Shown: piece by piece, positions 43,157 through 55,837 of the stretch
Layout: every line of letters begins with the position of its first letter
How positions within the stretch are numbered: the stretch's first letter is position 1
NCBI GenBank assembly: GCA_015183035.1
Contig: JACZZP010000007.1
Location: forward strand, 1,922,001-1,986,000
DNA: 64,000 bases
Source: Meloidogyne chitwoodi
Taxonomy: Eukaryota; Nematoda; Chromadorea; Rhabditida; Meloidogynidae
Direction of reading: 5' to 3'
The notes under the pieces: model-generated
Told to the model about the DNA's origin: nothing
Databases searched by the model: none
The model's input: only the letters and a program-made list of their open reading frames with translations
Translations under genes and position numbers: made by a program

Positions 43157-43613
43157 ATGGAAAATAAAACACAAAAAACAAAAAAACAACTCAAAAAATA
43201 TCTGTACGAATATGCCAAGAATTTATTAACATCTTCTCTTATCGCTTATTCTTATGTTGGAAAATTCAAAAAAATGGTAAAAAATATTAATTTAATTTTT
43301 GGAGTTTTTTAATTAAAGGTATATCTTCCCTAGAAAATATAATTTTTTAAAATTATATAAAATTTTTAAAAATCATTTTCTTAATAAAAAATCGAATTGT
43401 AGACTTTATTTAATGGGAAAATATTTTTGATTTTTTGAATTTTTTAAAGAGTTGCTCGGCAATTTATAAAACTAAAAATTGTAGAGAAAAGAGGCAATTT
43501 CTGAATAAAAATTAATCTTTTTAATTTTTATTTAGTTTTACCTAAAAGCAAAAATAGGCAGACTTTGGGAAAGCATTGAAAAATTAAAAATATATAAACG
43601 TTCATTTTTATAA
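43157..43613 (+). CDS. Small two-exon gene, unknown
   Basis: Exons 43157-43276 and 43536-43613 close in frame to 65 residues. The product is strongly basic (about a quarter Lys), starting MENKTQKTKKQLKK, with no signal peptide, membrane helix or recognised domain. The support is frame closure and normal splice sites only. Confidence 0.35.
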
Positions 43614-43739
43614 TAAATATATTTATTTATTTTATTAAAAAACTTTAAAAATTATTTTTGAGAAAAAATTATTATTAGTAGACTTATAAATTAAATAAAA
43701 TTATATTAAAATATTTTTATAAAATTTATTATTTATAAA

Positions 43740-46315
43740 ATGTCTGATTATTTACAATTAGATGAGGTATTTTTTATTTTAAAAAAATTTAAAAAGTCTG
43801 ATCAAGGCTTTTTTATCAGTATAATTGAAATTATAAATTATTAATTTAAAAAATCAAATTTTTGTTTTTTATAGAAAAATTAAATTATTTTATGAATTTT
43901 CCCCTACCCATAATGCATAGAAATTTAACGGTATTTTTAGTTGCTGGCTATTTATTATTTTTATCGGCTTTATAAAATTAAATAAAATCTGAACACTTTT
44001 TGATTTTTTGGAAGATTTATATAAATAATAATAAATTATTATTTTTTTAATTTTATTTTATTTTTAGGATCGACCTGTCGAACATATTTATCTTTTTGAT
44101 TTAGTAAATAAATTATATATTTAATTTTTAAAATAAAATTAAATATAAATTTTAAAGGCAAGTCTCTGTGGTTTTAACGTGGTTAATAATGAATTTTTAA
44201 TGGATAATAAAATTAATAAGGCTTTAATTAAATTGTTGACAACAGGATTTGAATTAAATTATAATGAATTTGAATATTACAATATTTTAGAAATTGAACA
44301 ACTTTTGGTAAAATATATATTTTAAAAATAAAAAAATTTTATTTTAAAGAAAAAGCCTTTAAATGAATATTTTTTAAATTAAAAATTGATTTCTTTAAAA
44401 TTATGTTAAAATTAAAATATTTTATAATTTTTAGGATAAAATTACTAAAATTACGCCTCTTAAATTACCATCAGTTGATTCATTGTTTAGTTCAGAAAAA
44501 CCAGAAGATTATTTTAATAGACAAAAAGAATCCACATCTTCTGATTATAAAAAAATGACAACAGAAGAAATTAGAAAGTTAACAATAAAATGTCGTCATA
44601 TAAGCGGAGACTTTGAAAAATATACTACTGAACCTGAAATTTCAGGTAATAGTTTAAATAAATATAACAAGTTAGCAGTAAAATGTTGGAACATTAGTGG
44701 AACTTTTGAAAAATGTAAAAATGAACCTGAACTTGCAAGTAATAATATAACCAATTAAAAATATATTAAATATTAAAAATAGGAATAATAAATGGAAATA
44801 TTAAATTTTTAGAAAAGTCTTGGTTAATTATTTTTAAAAATTTAAAAGTGTTTAATAAATCTAATAATACTAAGTAATTTAAAAAACTCAAAAAGCGTTA
44901 AAAAAATTTCAAAAAATTAATATTTTTTACAGAATATTTACAAATATGTGATATTAATGCTTTTCAAGTGTTCAGTGAAATTGAGAAAATAAAAGTATTT
45001 TATAAATATATTTTTATTATTTATATTTTTATATATAATTTAGAACTTGCCTGATTCAAAGATGGAGTTATATAAAAATATCATGGAGAAAATTAATAAG
45101 TTTATTTTTATTATTTTTTAACAAGTTTAGTTTCTTAGGTCAACCAAGTTTGATTAATAGAAAAAATATTAAATTTTTTGGGCTGAATATTATTCCTTTT
45201 ATGCCTTTACTCTCATTAATAAATTAATTTTAATTTAAATTGAAAAAACAAGGATATCCAATAATATTTATTTAAAAAAGAATAATTAATTAATTAAATA
45301 AATTATTTAAAATTATTAAGAAATACATATTATCAAAATGCAGTCATATCATTTTTGCCTATTAATGGGACTGTAGCAAGTGTTTTAGGGTTATTATTAT
45401 TGTTTAAGTTTAGTCAATACATAAATACTAAAAACGGTAAAAATTTAAAAATTTATTTTTAAATTTTTAAATAAATTTTTAGTCTTTTGTGTCACAAAAT
45501 CAATTTGTGTTGAAAATATTTTGTTAAAAATTAAAGAAAATTTTAAAAAGAAAATGATAAGAATAATAACTGAAAATGATGAAGTTGAAAGCGTTGCGAA
45601 AATTGTATGAATTATTATTAAAAAATAAAATTCTAAAGTATCCAAATTTAAAAAAAAATTATTTTTTTAAATAATGTTGAAAATCATTAAAAAAGAATTA
45701 AAATAATAAATTTTTAAAAATTAATTCTAAAAATGTCTAATAATTAAATTTAGTAAATAAAGAAAAGCATTATTTAATAATTTTGGCAATTAATTTTTTT
45801 TATATAAAAAATAATTTTTATATTATTTATTTAAGATTGGTCTTGATTGTGTATTAATTAGCAATAGAAATGATTTAGTGTTACTAAATGATTCCATTGC
45901 CAATATTGAAATATCAAAAAGTAAAATATTTTCTTTTATTAATTTTTTTTCCAACTAAAAAAAAATTAAAAAATAACTGAAAATTTTTACAAATAGAAAA
46001 GAAAAATAAATTTAAATTAAAAAATGTTTAAAGTTTAAAGGAACATTTTTTTCTTTTTTTTTGTTAAAAATAAATTTTATAACATTATTAAATAGTTTAA
46101 ATTATTACTATAAATTTTATAATTTTTTTTTAAATTTAGTAACTTCACCAAGTGCATCACCTAGTAAAAAAATGAAGAAATGCGATGAATGTGATAAATC
46201 AATGTTGAGCAGTAGTTTGGCTAAGCATTTGAGAGATAAACATGGCATAGACACTGAAGTTATAACAATAAGAAAACGTAAACGAGATGATGATATTGAA
46301 GAAGAAAAGAACTGA
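43740..46315 (+). CDS. Unknown protein with C-terminal C2H2-type zinc finger
   Basis: Ten exons close exactly in frame to 377 residues: 43740-43766, 44068-44103, 44158-44307, 44435-44738, 44933-44994, 45044-45099, 45321-45436, 45483-45604, 45836-45920, 46140-46315. The middle contains a twofold internal repeat (CRHISGDFEKYTTEPE and CWNISGTFEKCKNEPE). A hydrophobic stretch (VASVLGLLLLFKF) follows, and near the C-terminus is a C2H2 unit CDECDKSMLSSSLAKHLRDKH followed by RKRKR, a likely nuclear localisation signal. A stop at 44758 would end the protein early if the fourth intron were retained. No family recognised; a hydrophobic helix together with a zinc finger is odd. Confidence 0.55.
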
Positions 46316-47031
46316 CTACATATTTTGTTTCTTTAAATTTTTCAATTTTTTATTTAATTTATTTTTATGAAATTTAAATTATGTACCTAGAGAAGCTTAT
46401 GAGGATTTTTTGAAAAATATTATTAAATTGGGGTGTTTTAGATATTTAAAAATTAAATTAATTGTTAACCTCTCAGAATTGCTTTTACCTTAAAATTTTA
46501 AAAATTCAAAAATTAAATAATATATTTTTTTTTGTAACATTCAGCTTAATTGGTGATTGCTTCGATTTGTCTTTCCTTTAAAAATCTTTAAAAAAAATAT
46601 TTAATAATTTATTTTCTTTACAAAATCCTCAGATGAATCATCTCTTCTTCTTATTCTATTTTAATATAAATATATCTATGTATCTTTTAATTATTTTTTG
46701 ATTTAAAGTTAAAGCTAAATCTCTCTTCTGTAGTACTAAATTTCAGTAAATAATATTTTTTCAAATCTAAAAAATAAAATAAACAAAAGCACAAAAATAC
46801 ACAACATATTTTACTTGCACAAACAAAAGGAAAATTTTTATAAAAAAAATAAAAATGTTAAGGAGATGTGAGAGCATTTTCTTAAATCCTCCTCTCTCTT
46901 CAGAGTTGAGTGGAAGAACTTTTTTCTTATAAATTTTGCGACTAAAGAGATTTTAATTTTATTTATAAATTTGTGTTATTTTTAAATAAATATATCACTC
47001 ATTTTTATTTTTATTAAAAAAAAAGAAAAGA
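46316..47031. other. Intergenic
   Basis: AT-rich spacer between the zinc-finger gene and the transgelin-like gene. No feature supported. Confidence 0.4.
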
Positions 47032-48006
47032 ATGTCATCTTCTGAGTATGTACATCGCCCTAGACCTGCTGGTATTGCTGGAGAAATATTTGGGAAGGTT
47101 TTTATTTAAAATAAAAATCTTATTTTTTTAATAATAATTAAAATGTCACAGCAACAATCAAAATATAATGAAATGGAAGGTAATTTTTTATTAGAATGGA
47201 TTAAAGAATTAGTAAAGGATGAAGCTGTAAATACTGATGGATCAAGACAAAATTTTCATACACAATTAAAAGATGGGCAATTATTATGCAGGTAAATAAT
47301 AAAATTGATCTTTTAGTTATTTAATTTCAATTTATAAAAATAAAAAATTCCATAAAAAAAATTTTTGGAGTAATAAGTCTGCATAATTAGGGCGCGTTTA
47401 CTTTTTGGACGTGTTTGTAAAAAAAGTTAAATAAAACCCTAAAATTATTTTTAGATATATCTATAATCTTCATTATCTCCTCGATAAATTTAAAATTAAT
47501 TTTAGAAGCTAGAGTCTTTCTTTGCAGTTCAAAAAAAACTGACCCGGCTGGTCTAAAGACTTCCTTAACTTTTCCTGTTTTCATTCCAAAAGAAGAACAA
47601 TTTTGTTTAAATAAGAGGATAGAAAAAGACTTTCTATAATTAATTTAATTTTTTTTTATTAGATTTTTGAATGTCATTGAACCTGGAACTGTCAAAAAAG
47701 TGATGAAGCCAATCTCAAACTTTAAGTAATAAAATAATTTTTAATAAGTTAAAAATCTTTATTTACAGTTGCATGGAAAATATTAACCAATTTGTTACAG
47801 GAGCACGTAAACTAGGTGTAATTGATGAAGAAACTTTTCAGTCTGTTGATTTACTTGAAGGACGGGATCTTTTTTCTGTTTGTGTGACTTTACAGGCACT
47901 TGCAAGAAAAGTTTGGGGGAAAAAAATATTTTTTAATTTAATTTTATAGGTTGAAAAATCGCATGGAATTGCATCGCCGAAGCAAGTGCCAAAAAACAAA
48001 ATTTGA
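47032..48006 (+). CDS. Transgelin/calponin-like protein (single CH domain)
   Basis: Actin-binding protein of the calponin-transgelin family, likely cytoskeletal in muscle. Five exons, 47032-47097, 47152-47291, 47663-47725, 47769-47910 and 47950-48006, total 468 nt (155 residues), all in phase. The calponin-homology domain is clear: [65 protein letters not shown]. The C-terminal calponin repeat (GLQ-type) is missing; the chain ends [17 protein letters not shown]. The family is usually nearer 190 residues, so this is a short, repeat-less member. Confidence 0.85.
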
Positions 48007-48120
48007 GGAATAAAACGGGATGAATAAAAAATAAAAGGATTAAGGCTATAAAATTATTTTTCTACTGAATAATACGCCTTTTTTTATTATTTTAAATACA
48101 TATTTTATAAAGTTTCTAAA

Positions 48121-48205
48121 AGTATTCATCGTTGGTCAAGTGGTTAGTGCCTTTGTTTTATAATTTTGAATGAGTAGAGTTCGAACCCAAAGGTAACTCT
48201 CTGAC
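48121..48205 (+). pseudogene. tRNA-like remnant
   Basis: GGTCAAGTGGTTAGTGCC looks like a D-arm and GAGTTCGAACCC like a T-arm at roughly tRNA spacing. The anticodon stem and acceptor do not pair well, so I read it as a tRNA pseudogene or tRNA-derived repeat. Confidence 0.35.
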
Positions 48206-48342
48206 ATTATTTTACATAAAATTTTAAAGTAAAATTTTTTTTAGAATATTTTCAAGAAATACAGAAAATTTAAAAATGTTTTGCAAATTTATTATCAAAA
48301 ATTTAGTTTTTTATTTGCAGTATTAAAGCAATTTTTTAGTCG

Positions 48343-50600
48343 TTAATTTACTACGTCAATTTCTTCTTCTTCATCCTGTATAATACTATTTTCTAGTTCT
48401 TTCAGAATACTTGGAGTGCTATGCAATTCAAGAAAGTTCATTGCAGCACCAAATTTATTGCTGAAAAAAAATTTTTTATTTCTTAAAATATTAAAATTTC
48501 TTTTGATAGAATAATAGAAATAATAAAAAAATTAAAAAAAACCTCCATTCAATAGACTTATTGAAAGAATCAGAAATAGCAGGATATCGTTTTTGTAATA
48601 GAGAATCCAAGTCAGGAAGTGTGTAATACTTTGTAGAAATGCCCAATTTACTGAAAACTGGACCTTAAAAATTTTTAAATTAAATTAAAATCTAAAAAAT
48701 TAGAATTTTCTCACCAATGCTAGAATATAGTTTAAAGCAAATTTCTCTAGGAAAAGCAAAAGCAGGAGAAATATATTTAGGACAATCAATTTGATCAAAA
48801 CAACGTTGAACAAAATAGAAATTTGTGAGATTAACCATCTAACAAAATAAAAAATGTAAAATTTTTTAATAAAATTTACCCAATAAACTTGATGAGCGCG
48901 ATGTTCTCTTCCTCTACTCATACAATAACGGGAATTATTTAACTAAAAAGTAAAAAAATTTTTTTTTAATTTTATAATTTTGCTAACTTTATATTGAAGG
49001 CTGTAGTAACGATCACAAGAAAAAACTCCGTTAGTTTTAGACATAGGAACTGAAGCATCTTAATTTTAAAAAATTATAAAAATAATTTTTAAAAATGTGG
49101 ATGACATCAGAGAAAAATCAAGGATTTTTCTTATACCTATTTTTTACGAAAAGCTAATTAATTTCTTTGTTTTTTTCTAAGCTTTTTCAAGAATAATTAA
49201 TTTATAAAAAAACCTCCTACTAATATTTTCATTCTTGGATTCATTAACATATACACAAATAATACACCACATCTTAATATCAGCACGTGGATTAAAACGT
49301 CGAAAAATTCCAAGCATAAAAGTATCTAAGAAGGGGAATGGTGAAGATGTGCCTTGTCCACTAGCCAATTCTTCTATTTTTGAATAAAATTTTCCAGAAG
49401 TCGATGGATAACTAAAAAATTTTAATTTTTTAATACTAAAAATAGAAAAAAACTGACTTGTTAACTTTCAAAGGAACCTTTGGAACAGAAAAGCTAGTAG
49501 AAGGTTGATTTTGATCATTTTCTTCTTCCCAATTACTCCTCAAATCCAAATTATTATCGACAGTTAAAAAAGGCTCTATCCCTCCGTTAATTCCACCTGA
49601 ACATTTTCTTCTTAGTGCTTCAACAGATGTATTAAGTGCACAAACAGCAGGTAGAGAGCCTAAATTGATTAGCCCAAGTTTATCATAACCGTAAGGAATT
49701 ACGAGTGAATCGATAAATATTTGAGCATTTTTAGGTAAGGGATTTTCTGAAAAAGTTACATTATTTAACATAAAAAAATAATAATAAAAACCTCCATAAA
49801 AACTACAATAATCTGCTAATTTTAAGGCAGTGTCCTTTCCACATTTACTAGACTGGAAAATTCGAAAGTTTCGATTTCTTGTATAAACGGCAATATCACA
49901 TAAAAATATTGGAATATCTCTAAATCCATTAAGTATACAACTATTCGATTTGAGCAAATTACTGAAAATTTTATACATTATGATGTTAAAATTTGAAAAG
50001 AAACATCTCAATAAACCTAATTTTATTAATGAATTAAAAACCTGCAAATATACATAATAATAGTTTTCAAAGCCAAATTATTCGGAAAAAGGCGTTCTTC
50101 TTCTCCATCCTTCTTAACATGTACAATAACGTGTGAACTGAACTTTGTGTCATTTGAGGAATCCAAAATAAGAAAATGTTTGTCTGGATTTAAATCAATA
50201 TTTAAAAGTGAAAGCAAAGAAGAGCAAACAATTGTACAAAATTCTTTAGTTAAAGCAGGTCCATTAGCTTCTTTATTAACATCATAAGGGAATTCAAGAT
50301 CAAAATATAAGCGACAAGGATAATCTTCCAAAATAAGTTCATAAAAATGTTTTAGCTCTGATGCACATTCACGGTACCACAAGTAAAAGTCACGAAGTTC
50401 CGCAGCGATAAATCTGCGAGCACCTGAAATAAAAAGTTTAAGAACCTATAAAATTAAAAAATAAGACCTGGTTTAAAGTGAACATCCTCAAAAGAAAATA
50501 CACGCGCATTTGGAGACTTTTTCGACTTCATTTTATTTATTGCGTTTTGTTGTAGTGCCTCTATAGGAAATTTTTTGAGCAATGGACTGATAACACTCAT
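48343..50600 (-). CDS. PRIMPOL: PrimPol, DNA primase-polymerase
   Basis: Archaeo-eukaryotic primase enzyme that reprimes stalled replication forks in nucleus and mitochondria. Ten exons: 50468-50600, 50042-50423, 49792-49961, 49458-49746, 49221-49411, 48988-49058, 48880-48942, 48715-48838, 48543-48663, 48343-48460. Total 1662 nt (553 residues), about the family length, all phases closing. Motif I is RLYFDLEF (D86, E88), motif II SSH (140-142), motif III DIAVYTRNRNFRIF (D194). The C-terminal zinc region has YCMSRGREH and RCFDQIDC as Cys/His ligands. The last residues are acidic (QDEEEEID), like the RPA-binding tail of the family. TTTCAG three bases before the ATG suggests SL trans-splicing. 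Confidence 0.9.
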
Positions 50601-50734
50601 ATCCTGAAATATACAATAAAATATATATTTTTATCATTTCCTATTTATTAGGGAAAAATTTAAAAACAAGTCGGATAAATTGGGGGGTATCATTTTACCG
50701 ACGCCGTTTCCGCGATAGGATTTGACCGACAGAC

Positions 50735-50815
50735 GCTGCGCGTGAATTCGTCCCACCGTGAATTCGTCCCACGTGAATTCGTCCCACAGTTCAAAAACCC
50801 TCACTTCGTCCCATA
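50735..50815. repeat. Short tandem motif GTGAATTCGTCCCAC
   Basis: Three close copies of CGTGAATTCGTCCCAC and a diverged fourth (CACTTCGTCCCAT). They lie in a GC-richer patch between the head-to-head PrimPol and WDR75 genes. Related words (TTCGTCGAAATGACATTTTG, GGGACAAAATGTCG) occur near 60700-60800. Probably a fragment of a dispersed element. Confidence 0.5.
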
Positions 50816-51045
50816 AAATTAATTAAACGTTCGATCTTTTTTTCTATTTTATTTTTATTTTCTACATTCTAGATGTTCTAATGATTAGAGACGAGACACA
50901 TTGTTAAAGGCCTCCACCAACTTCTCCATTTCTTTCGCCTTGTGACCATTGTGTCACTGACCATTTTGTCGTGATTTTGGACAAAATGATCATTTTCTTG
51001 ATTTAATAATTTCTATGTTTCATCGTTCTAGTATCTCAATTAAAA

Positions 51046-54000
51046 ATGGTAGCTCGTGCGAAATCAAGTTCACCACCTCTAAAAATTATGAAAAACGATG
51101 AAGTCCATTCTTCGACAAGCTGTGATGAGGAAATCGCTTTTTGTGATGATTTAAATCTTGGATGTTTTGATGATATCTTCAAGTTTTTTTTTTTAATTAA
51201 CTTGAATATTTTATTTTAAGAAAATTCTTTGCTTATTCTGGCAGTGATGTAATTTCTTTTGATGTTGAAAATGGTGAACGTCTTCAAATTTATAGGCATA
51301 ATGGGTCTCTTGTTATTGGCGTTTTCTTTCTGGATAATATTGTATATTTATTTTTTTAGAAATTTTTTTAAATTATAATGTTGACAAAAACCATGGTTTT
51401 CCCATATTTTACCAATATTTAATATGATGAGTTGAGCCTATATGCTTGTTAGTTAGGATTTCTTAGGTATTGTCAATTGCTACACTTATGACTTAGATTA
51501 ACTATTTCTATTTTCTTAAAAAAATTTTTCTAAACTTATATTAAGAATCTATTTTAGTTGTTATCTTTTACAAATGTGCCACAATATTTTCTTTGGAATG
51601 TTGAAAATGGGGATCAGATTGCAGAAATAAATATACAACTTCCTAATTGCCATAAACCCCTTTGGATTTATAATGTGGATAATAAATATTTTATTCTTTC
51701 TCAAATCGATAAAAAAAGCACAGGTTTTTATTTGATATTGAAATAGTTTTACCTCAATTTTTTAATTAAGAAACCAAAACAGCTGATATTGCATCAACTA
51801 CAGAATCTTCTCTTTTTGAAATTTCTCAACTTTCTACAGACCATCAAAAAATGTCTAAAGTTCAAGCTCGATTTGTTTCTCATATTGGGGCTACACCTCA
51901 TTCCAGAACTCATTTAGCAGTCTCTTCCGGTTTTTTTGTTAAAATTGAGAAGAAAAGTATACGGATGTGCGCTTTTGATGATGATGATAACGATGAAGAT
52001 GATAATTTGGTGAATGGTACAAATGATGATGAAGAAATGGAAGAAGATTTGGAAGATAAAGTAAAAGGAGATTCATGTACTGGAGTAAAATTACAGTTAG
52101 TTTTTAATTTTTAAAAATAAATTCTTATGTTTTATGACAATATTTGCTTTTTCCTTTTAAAAATGATGTTTTTTATTATTTTATTTATTTATATTTAATT
52201 GAAGTAATAAGCGTGAGTACCATATTGATGCTTTATTCGCTGTGGATGATCAAAATCTTGTTGAATTTAAAGAAGTTTATATTGCTGGTGATTCCTTATA
52301 CGCTGTTCTTAATATTGGGCGTGTTTATTGCTGGTTTATTTTTTTAACTTATTTTAAGATAAAATTATTTATAGGACACATTTTAAAAAGAGAGGCTTGA
52401 AGAAATTCAATTTTTCTCACTTTACACTTACTGGGTATTTTTTTAAATATTTTATTTCATGTGTATTTATGTACATTTTTGTCTTTTCTATTTGAATTTA
52501 TTAAATTTCAATTTATAGATATGAGCCAACAATGTGTGTTTCGGATATTGGAACAGCATTTATTGGATTTGGAAATGCGCAACTTTACAAATACAATGTT
52601 ACTGCTTCAAGGTTTAAATTTAAATATTTTAAATTCTGTTTCTACTATTTTTATTATTTTTAGAAAATTTTTTGATTATTTCATTTTTTAATTTTTATAC
52701 TTTTTTCTTTTCTGTTCTATCTAAAATATATTTTCTTTTATTTTTTTAGTGGTGTAGGTCGTTGGTGCGCTCATGAACATTTATTGCTTGAATCACCACC
52801 ACGTAGTTTATTGCTTTGTGGCGATTTTACAAAAATGGCTGTTTTGCAAACAGATAACACACTCTGTTTTATAAATACTTCTCAAATGCAATTAATTTCA
52901 AGAGCCGAGGTTTTTTATCTTATTATTTCTTTTAATTTATTTTTTCAGGTTTTACACATTTTACGTCTACCCGAACACTACAATAATGAAAATTATCGAT
53001 TTTTAATTGCTAATGATCCAGCAATGGAAAATGAGTTATTATTTGTTGCTAATGCACGTCTTGGTCATATTCAATGGATTGATCCTTTTAAATGGCAAAC
53101 TGCTTGTGTTGTTAGTATTTTTTAATATAAATTTTTGATAATAAATTTATCTTTTTTTTAATTTTTTTATAGTTGGATATAGCCGAAGAAAACGCCCCAC
53201 CACCACAGGATACTTTTAATATGCCTAATTTTCAATGGATGAATACTTATTTGGTTTGTATAAGTATACAAATGCTTGTTACGTGCGAATGCCGTCGAGA
53301 TAACCAAGAAAAGGTTTTTTCTATATTTATTTAAATTTTTTAAGCCTTCCTTAAAGTTAAATTTAAAATATTTATATTCTCTTCATTTTAGACTTTAATA
53401 AAATTTTGGAGCCGCTCAAAAAGCAAATCGATGATAAATGCTTCATTTAAATTAGAGAATTGTATAGAATTGCTTGATAAACGTGTTGATTTTCTACACT
53501 CTACATTTGATGAATTTAACTTTCCATCATCATCGTCTAATTTGAATGAAATAGAATTGACAAAGCAAGAAGAAGAATTTTTGTTTATTGACTCTTTAGG
53601 TCAAATTGATATTTACAAGCGTGATTCACAAAGAAGGTTTTTTTTTAAATTTTATTTTTAAAAATTTTAAATTTAAATTTAGATCACGCTGGTTTCGAGA
53701 CTTGAAGCGACATGATTCAAATTGGCAAAAATGCAAAATAATTTCATGTTCAAGGGTTCACCAAAGAACATTTGCTACAATTCAAAAGTTAGAAAATTTA
53801 ACTTTTATTGTTTTGAGGAATATTGATGAAATGAAAATAACTCGAGTGATTGATAATTTAATAGATGCAAAACAGGTTAAAAATTAAATTTTTATTAATA
53901 ATATTCCAAATTTCTACAAAATTTTCAAAGATTGTTTGAAATTTATTTGTTTCTCTAACCGTCTTTTTTCGCTTTCTAAATATTTAGACCTCCTATTTGA

Positions 54001-54897
54001 ACCCTTTCTTTGACTAAAAAATTCAATATTTTATTAAAATGAGTGGTATAAATATATAAATTTTTTATTATTTTTTAAGGTAGAATGGTCACATTGTCCA
54101 AATATTTTACTTGTTATTTGTAAAGCTGGCCTAGTTTCTTTTAACTGCAAAAATGAAGAATGTATTCCTATTTGGATTATTAATAATCAAAATAATTTTG
54201 TTGCTATAAATTCTAGCCGTTCTTTTACATTTGTTTATAATAAACAAGAAGGTTTTTTTCATTAAACAATTTTAATTTTTTAAAAATTAAAGTTTTTCTT
54301 TTAAACCCTGAGGATGGAACAAGAAGAAATAGTAATTCTTTGGAAGAAATTCGATTTAGTCGACCACAAGAAAGAATTATTGCTTTACAAAAACAATTAA
54401 AAGATAAAAGAATATGTAATAATAATAATATTTATTTTTGTGGAATAACTGAAAAAGTAGTTGGAATTTTAAAAAATTTAAAAATTAATTTTTAGGGTTC
54501 ATTTTCAATTGTTTCATCAAAAATACTTGATAATGAAGAAAATAAATTAAATCAAAAACAATTACAAGTTGAAGTTGAAGAAGAAATTTTAAATAATAAA
54601 AAACAAAAAAAGAAAAAACAAAAAATTAGTACAGCATTTTCTCGATTAATTGAAATAAATGAAGAAAAGAAAAATGAAATAAAAAATAAAAAACGTAAAA
54701 GTAAAGAAGAAGAAATTTGTTTTGAAAATAATAATGAAGAGGAAGAAGAAAAAGAAGAAATTATAAAAAAACCACGTTATTTATTAAAGCAAATTTCTAT
54801 TAAAAAATTTATTGATGGACCATCATATACTTTACCACAAATTTCTGTTTTGGCACAGCGGTTTGTACAAGCATGCCTAGTAAGGAGACGGCCTTAA
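51046..54897 (+). CDS. WDR75: WDR75-like (Utp17/Nan1) nucleolar WD-repeat protein
   Basis: Component of the t-UTP subcomplex of the small-subunit processome, needed for pre-rRNA transcription and processing. About 13-14 exons; the first are 51046-51182, 51221-51341, 51558-51723 and 51771 onward, all in phase. The N-terminal two thirds is beta-propeller-like (SDVISFDVENGERLQIY, PQYFLWNVENGDQIAEI, GRWCAHEHLLLESPPRSL, LLNPEDG). An acidic insert DDDDNDEDDN lies near 51980. The C-terminus is Lys/Glu-rich and ends with FIDGPSYTLPQISVLAQRF, which resembles the conserved WDR75 tail. It is head-to-head with PrimPol, 445 bp apart. The assignment rests on overall layout and tail motif. Confidence 0.7.
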
Positions 54898-55837
54898 ATA
54901 TTTTTTTAGAAAATTAATTTTTATTATTTTTTATTAAATTTTATTTTTGCCTTGTTATATGTTCTTTTTTCTGTGCATTTCAGAAAAGAAAAAATTTTTT
55001 TTTTTTAATAAAAAGATTGTTGCCAAAATTAATTTAATTTTAAGGATTTAAAAGGAGAGATTATGTTTATCTTTAAGTAAATTATTTTATTAATTTATGC
55101 TGTCCTCTAAGATTAAAAGAAAAAAAATTTAAAAAAAAAATTCTAAAAATTCAAAAAAAACATGAAAAATAAAAAAATAAATTTAAAGAAAAAGACAAAA
55201 AAATCAAAATTAGTATACTTTTGTATTATTAAAATTTATAAAATTGAGTAAAATATTATTATTATTTTAAAAATAATAAATTTAATTAATAAAAAGATGA
55301 AAAAAAATTTTCTTTTAGTTAAATTTTTTTTCGATGATTCTCTATATTTTTGCATAAAAATATACTCAAAAATTAAAAATAATTTTTTATATTTTTATTT
55401 TTCTCAAATTATATTTTTTTTTGGCCAAAGATTCTTAATAAAAAAATATAAAATTGATTTTTAAAGACACGAGTCTTTTTTTATTTAAATTTTTTTCTTC
55501 CCTAAAATTCTTTTTCCCTCTCTTATTTAGAGGTGTGGATAGAACAATAGAAAATAAATTAATTTTTAGAGGGCAAATTAAAAAAAAATCCCATGCCAAT
55601 TTCTTCTTACCACCTCCCTCTCCTCTCCCCTCTAAAAATATTTTTTTAAAAATTCGATCGTTAGCCTTTCAAAACCCGTGGAAATTCCTCACATTTAACT
55701 TAATCCCTCCCTTTTTCTTCCCTTTAAAAATGCCATTATTGAAGAAGTCAATCATTCCACTTAAAAAAATTTAAATTTCCCTCTCTTATTTATCCTCTTC
55801 ACACTCTTACCTTATAAAAAGGTTAGGCATTGCTTTA
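54898..55837. other. Intergenic
   Basis: AT-rich with a pyrimidine-rich patch at 55600-55730 just upstream of the phosphatase gene. An open frame here has no coding character. No feature supported. Confidence 0.4.

Noticed and set aside
55454..55774. 106-codon ORF upstream of the phosphatase
   Set aside because: Low-complexity Phe/Lys/Pro composition from pyrimidine-rich DNA; no splice or domain support.
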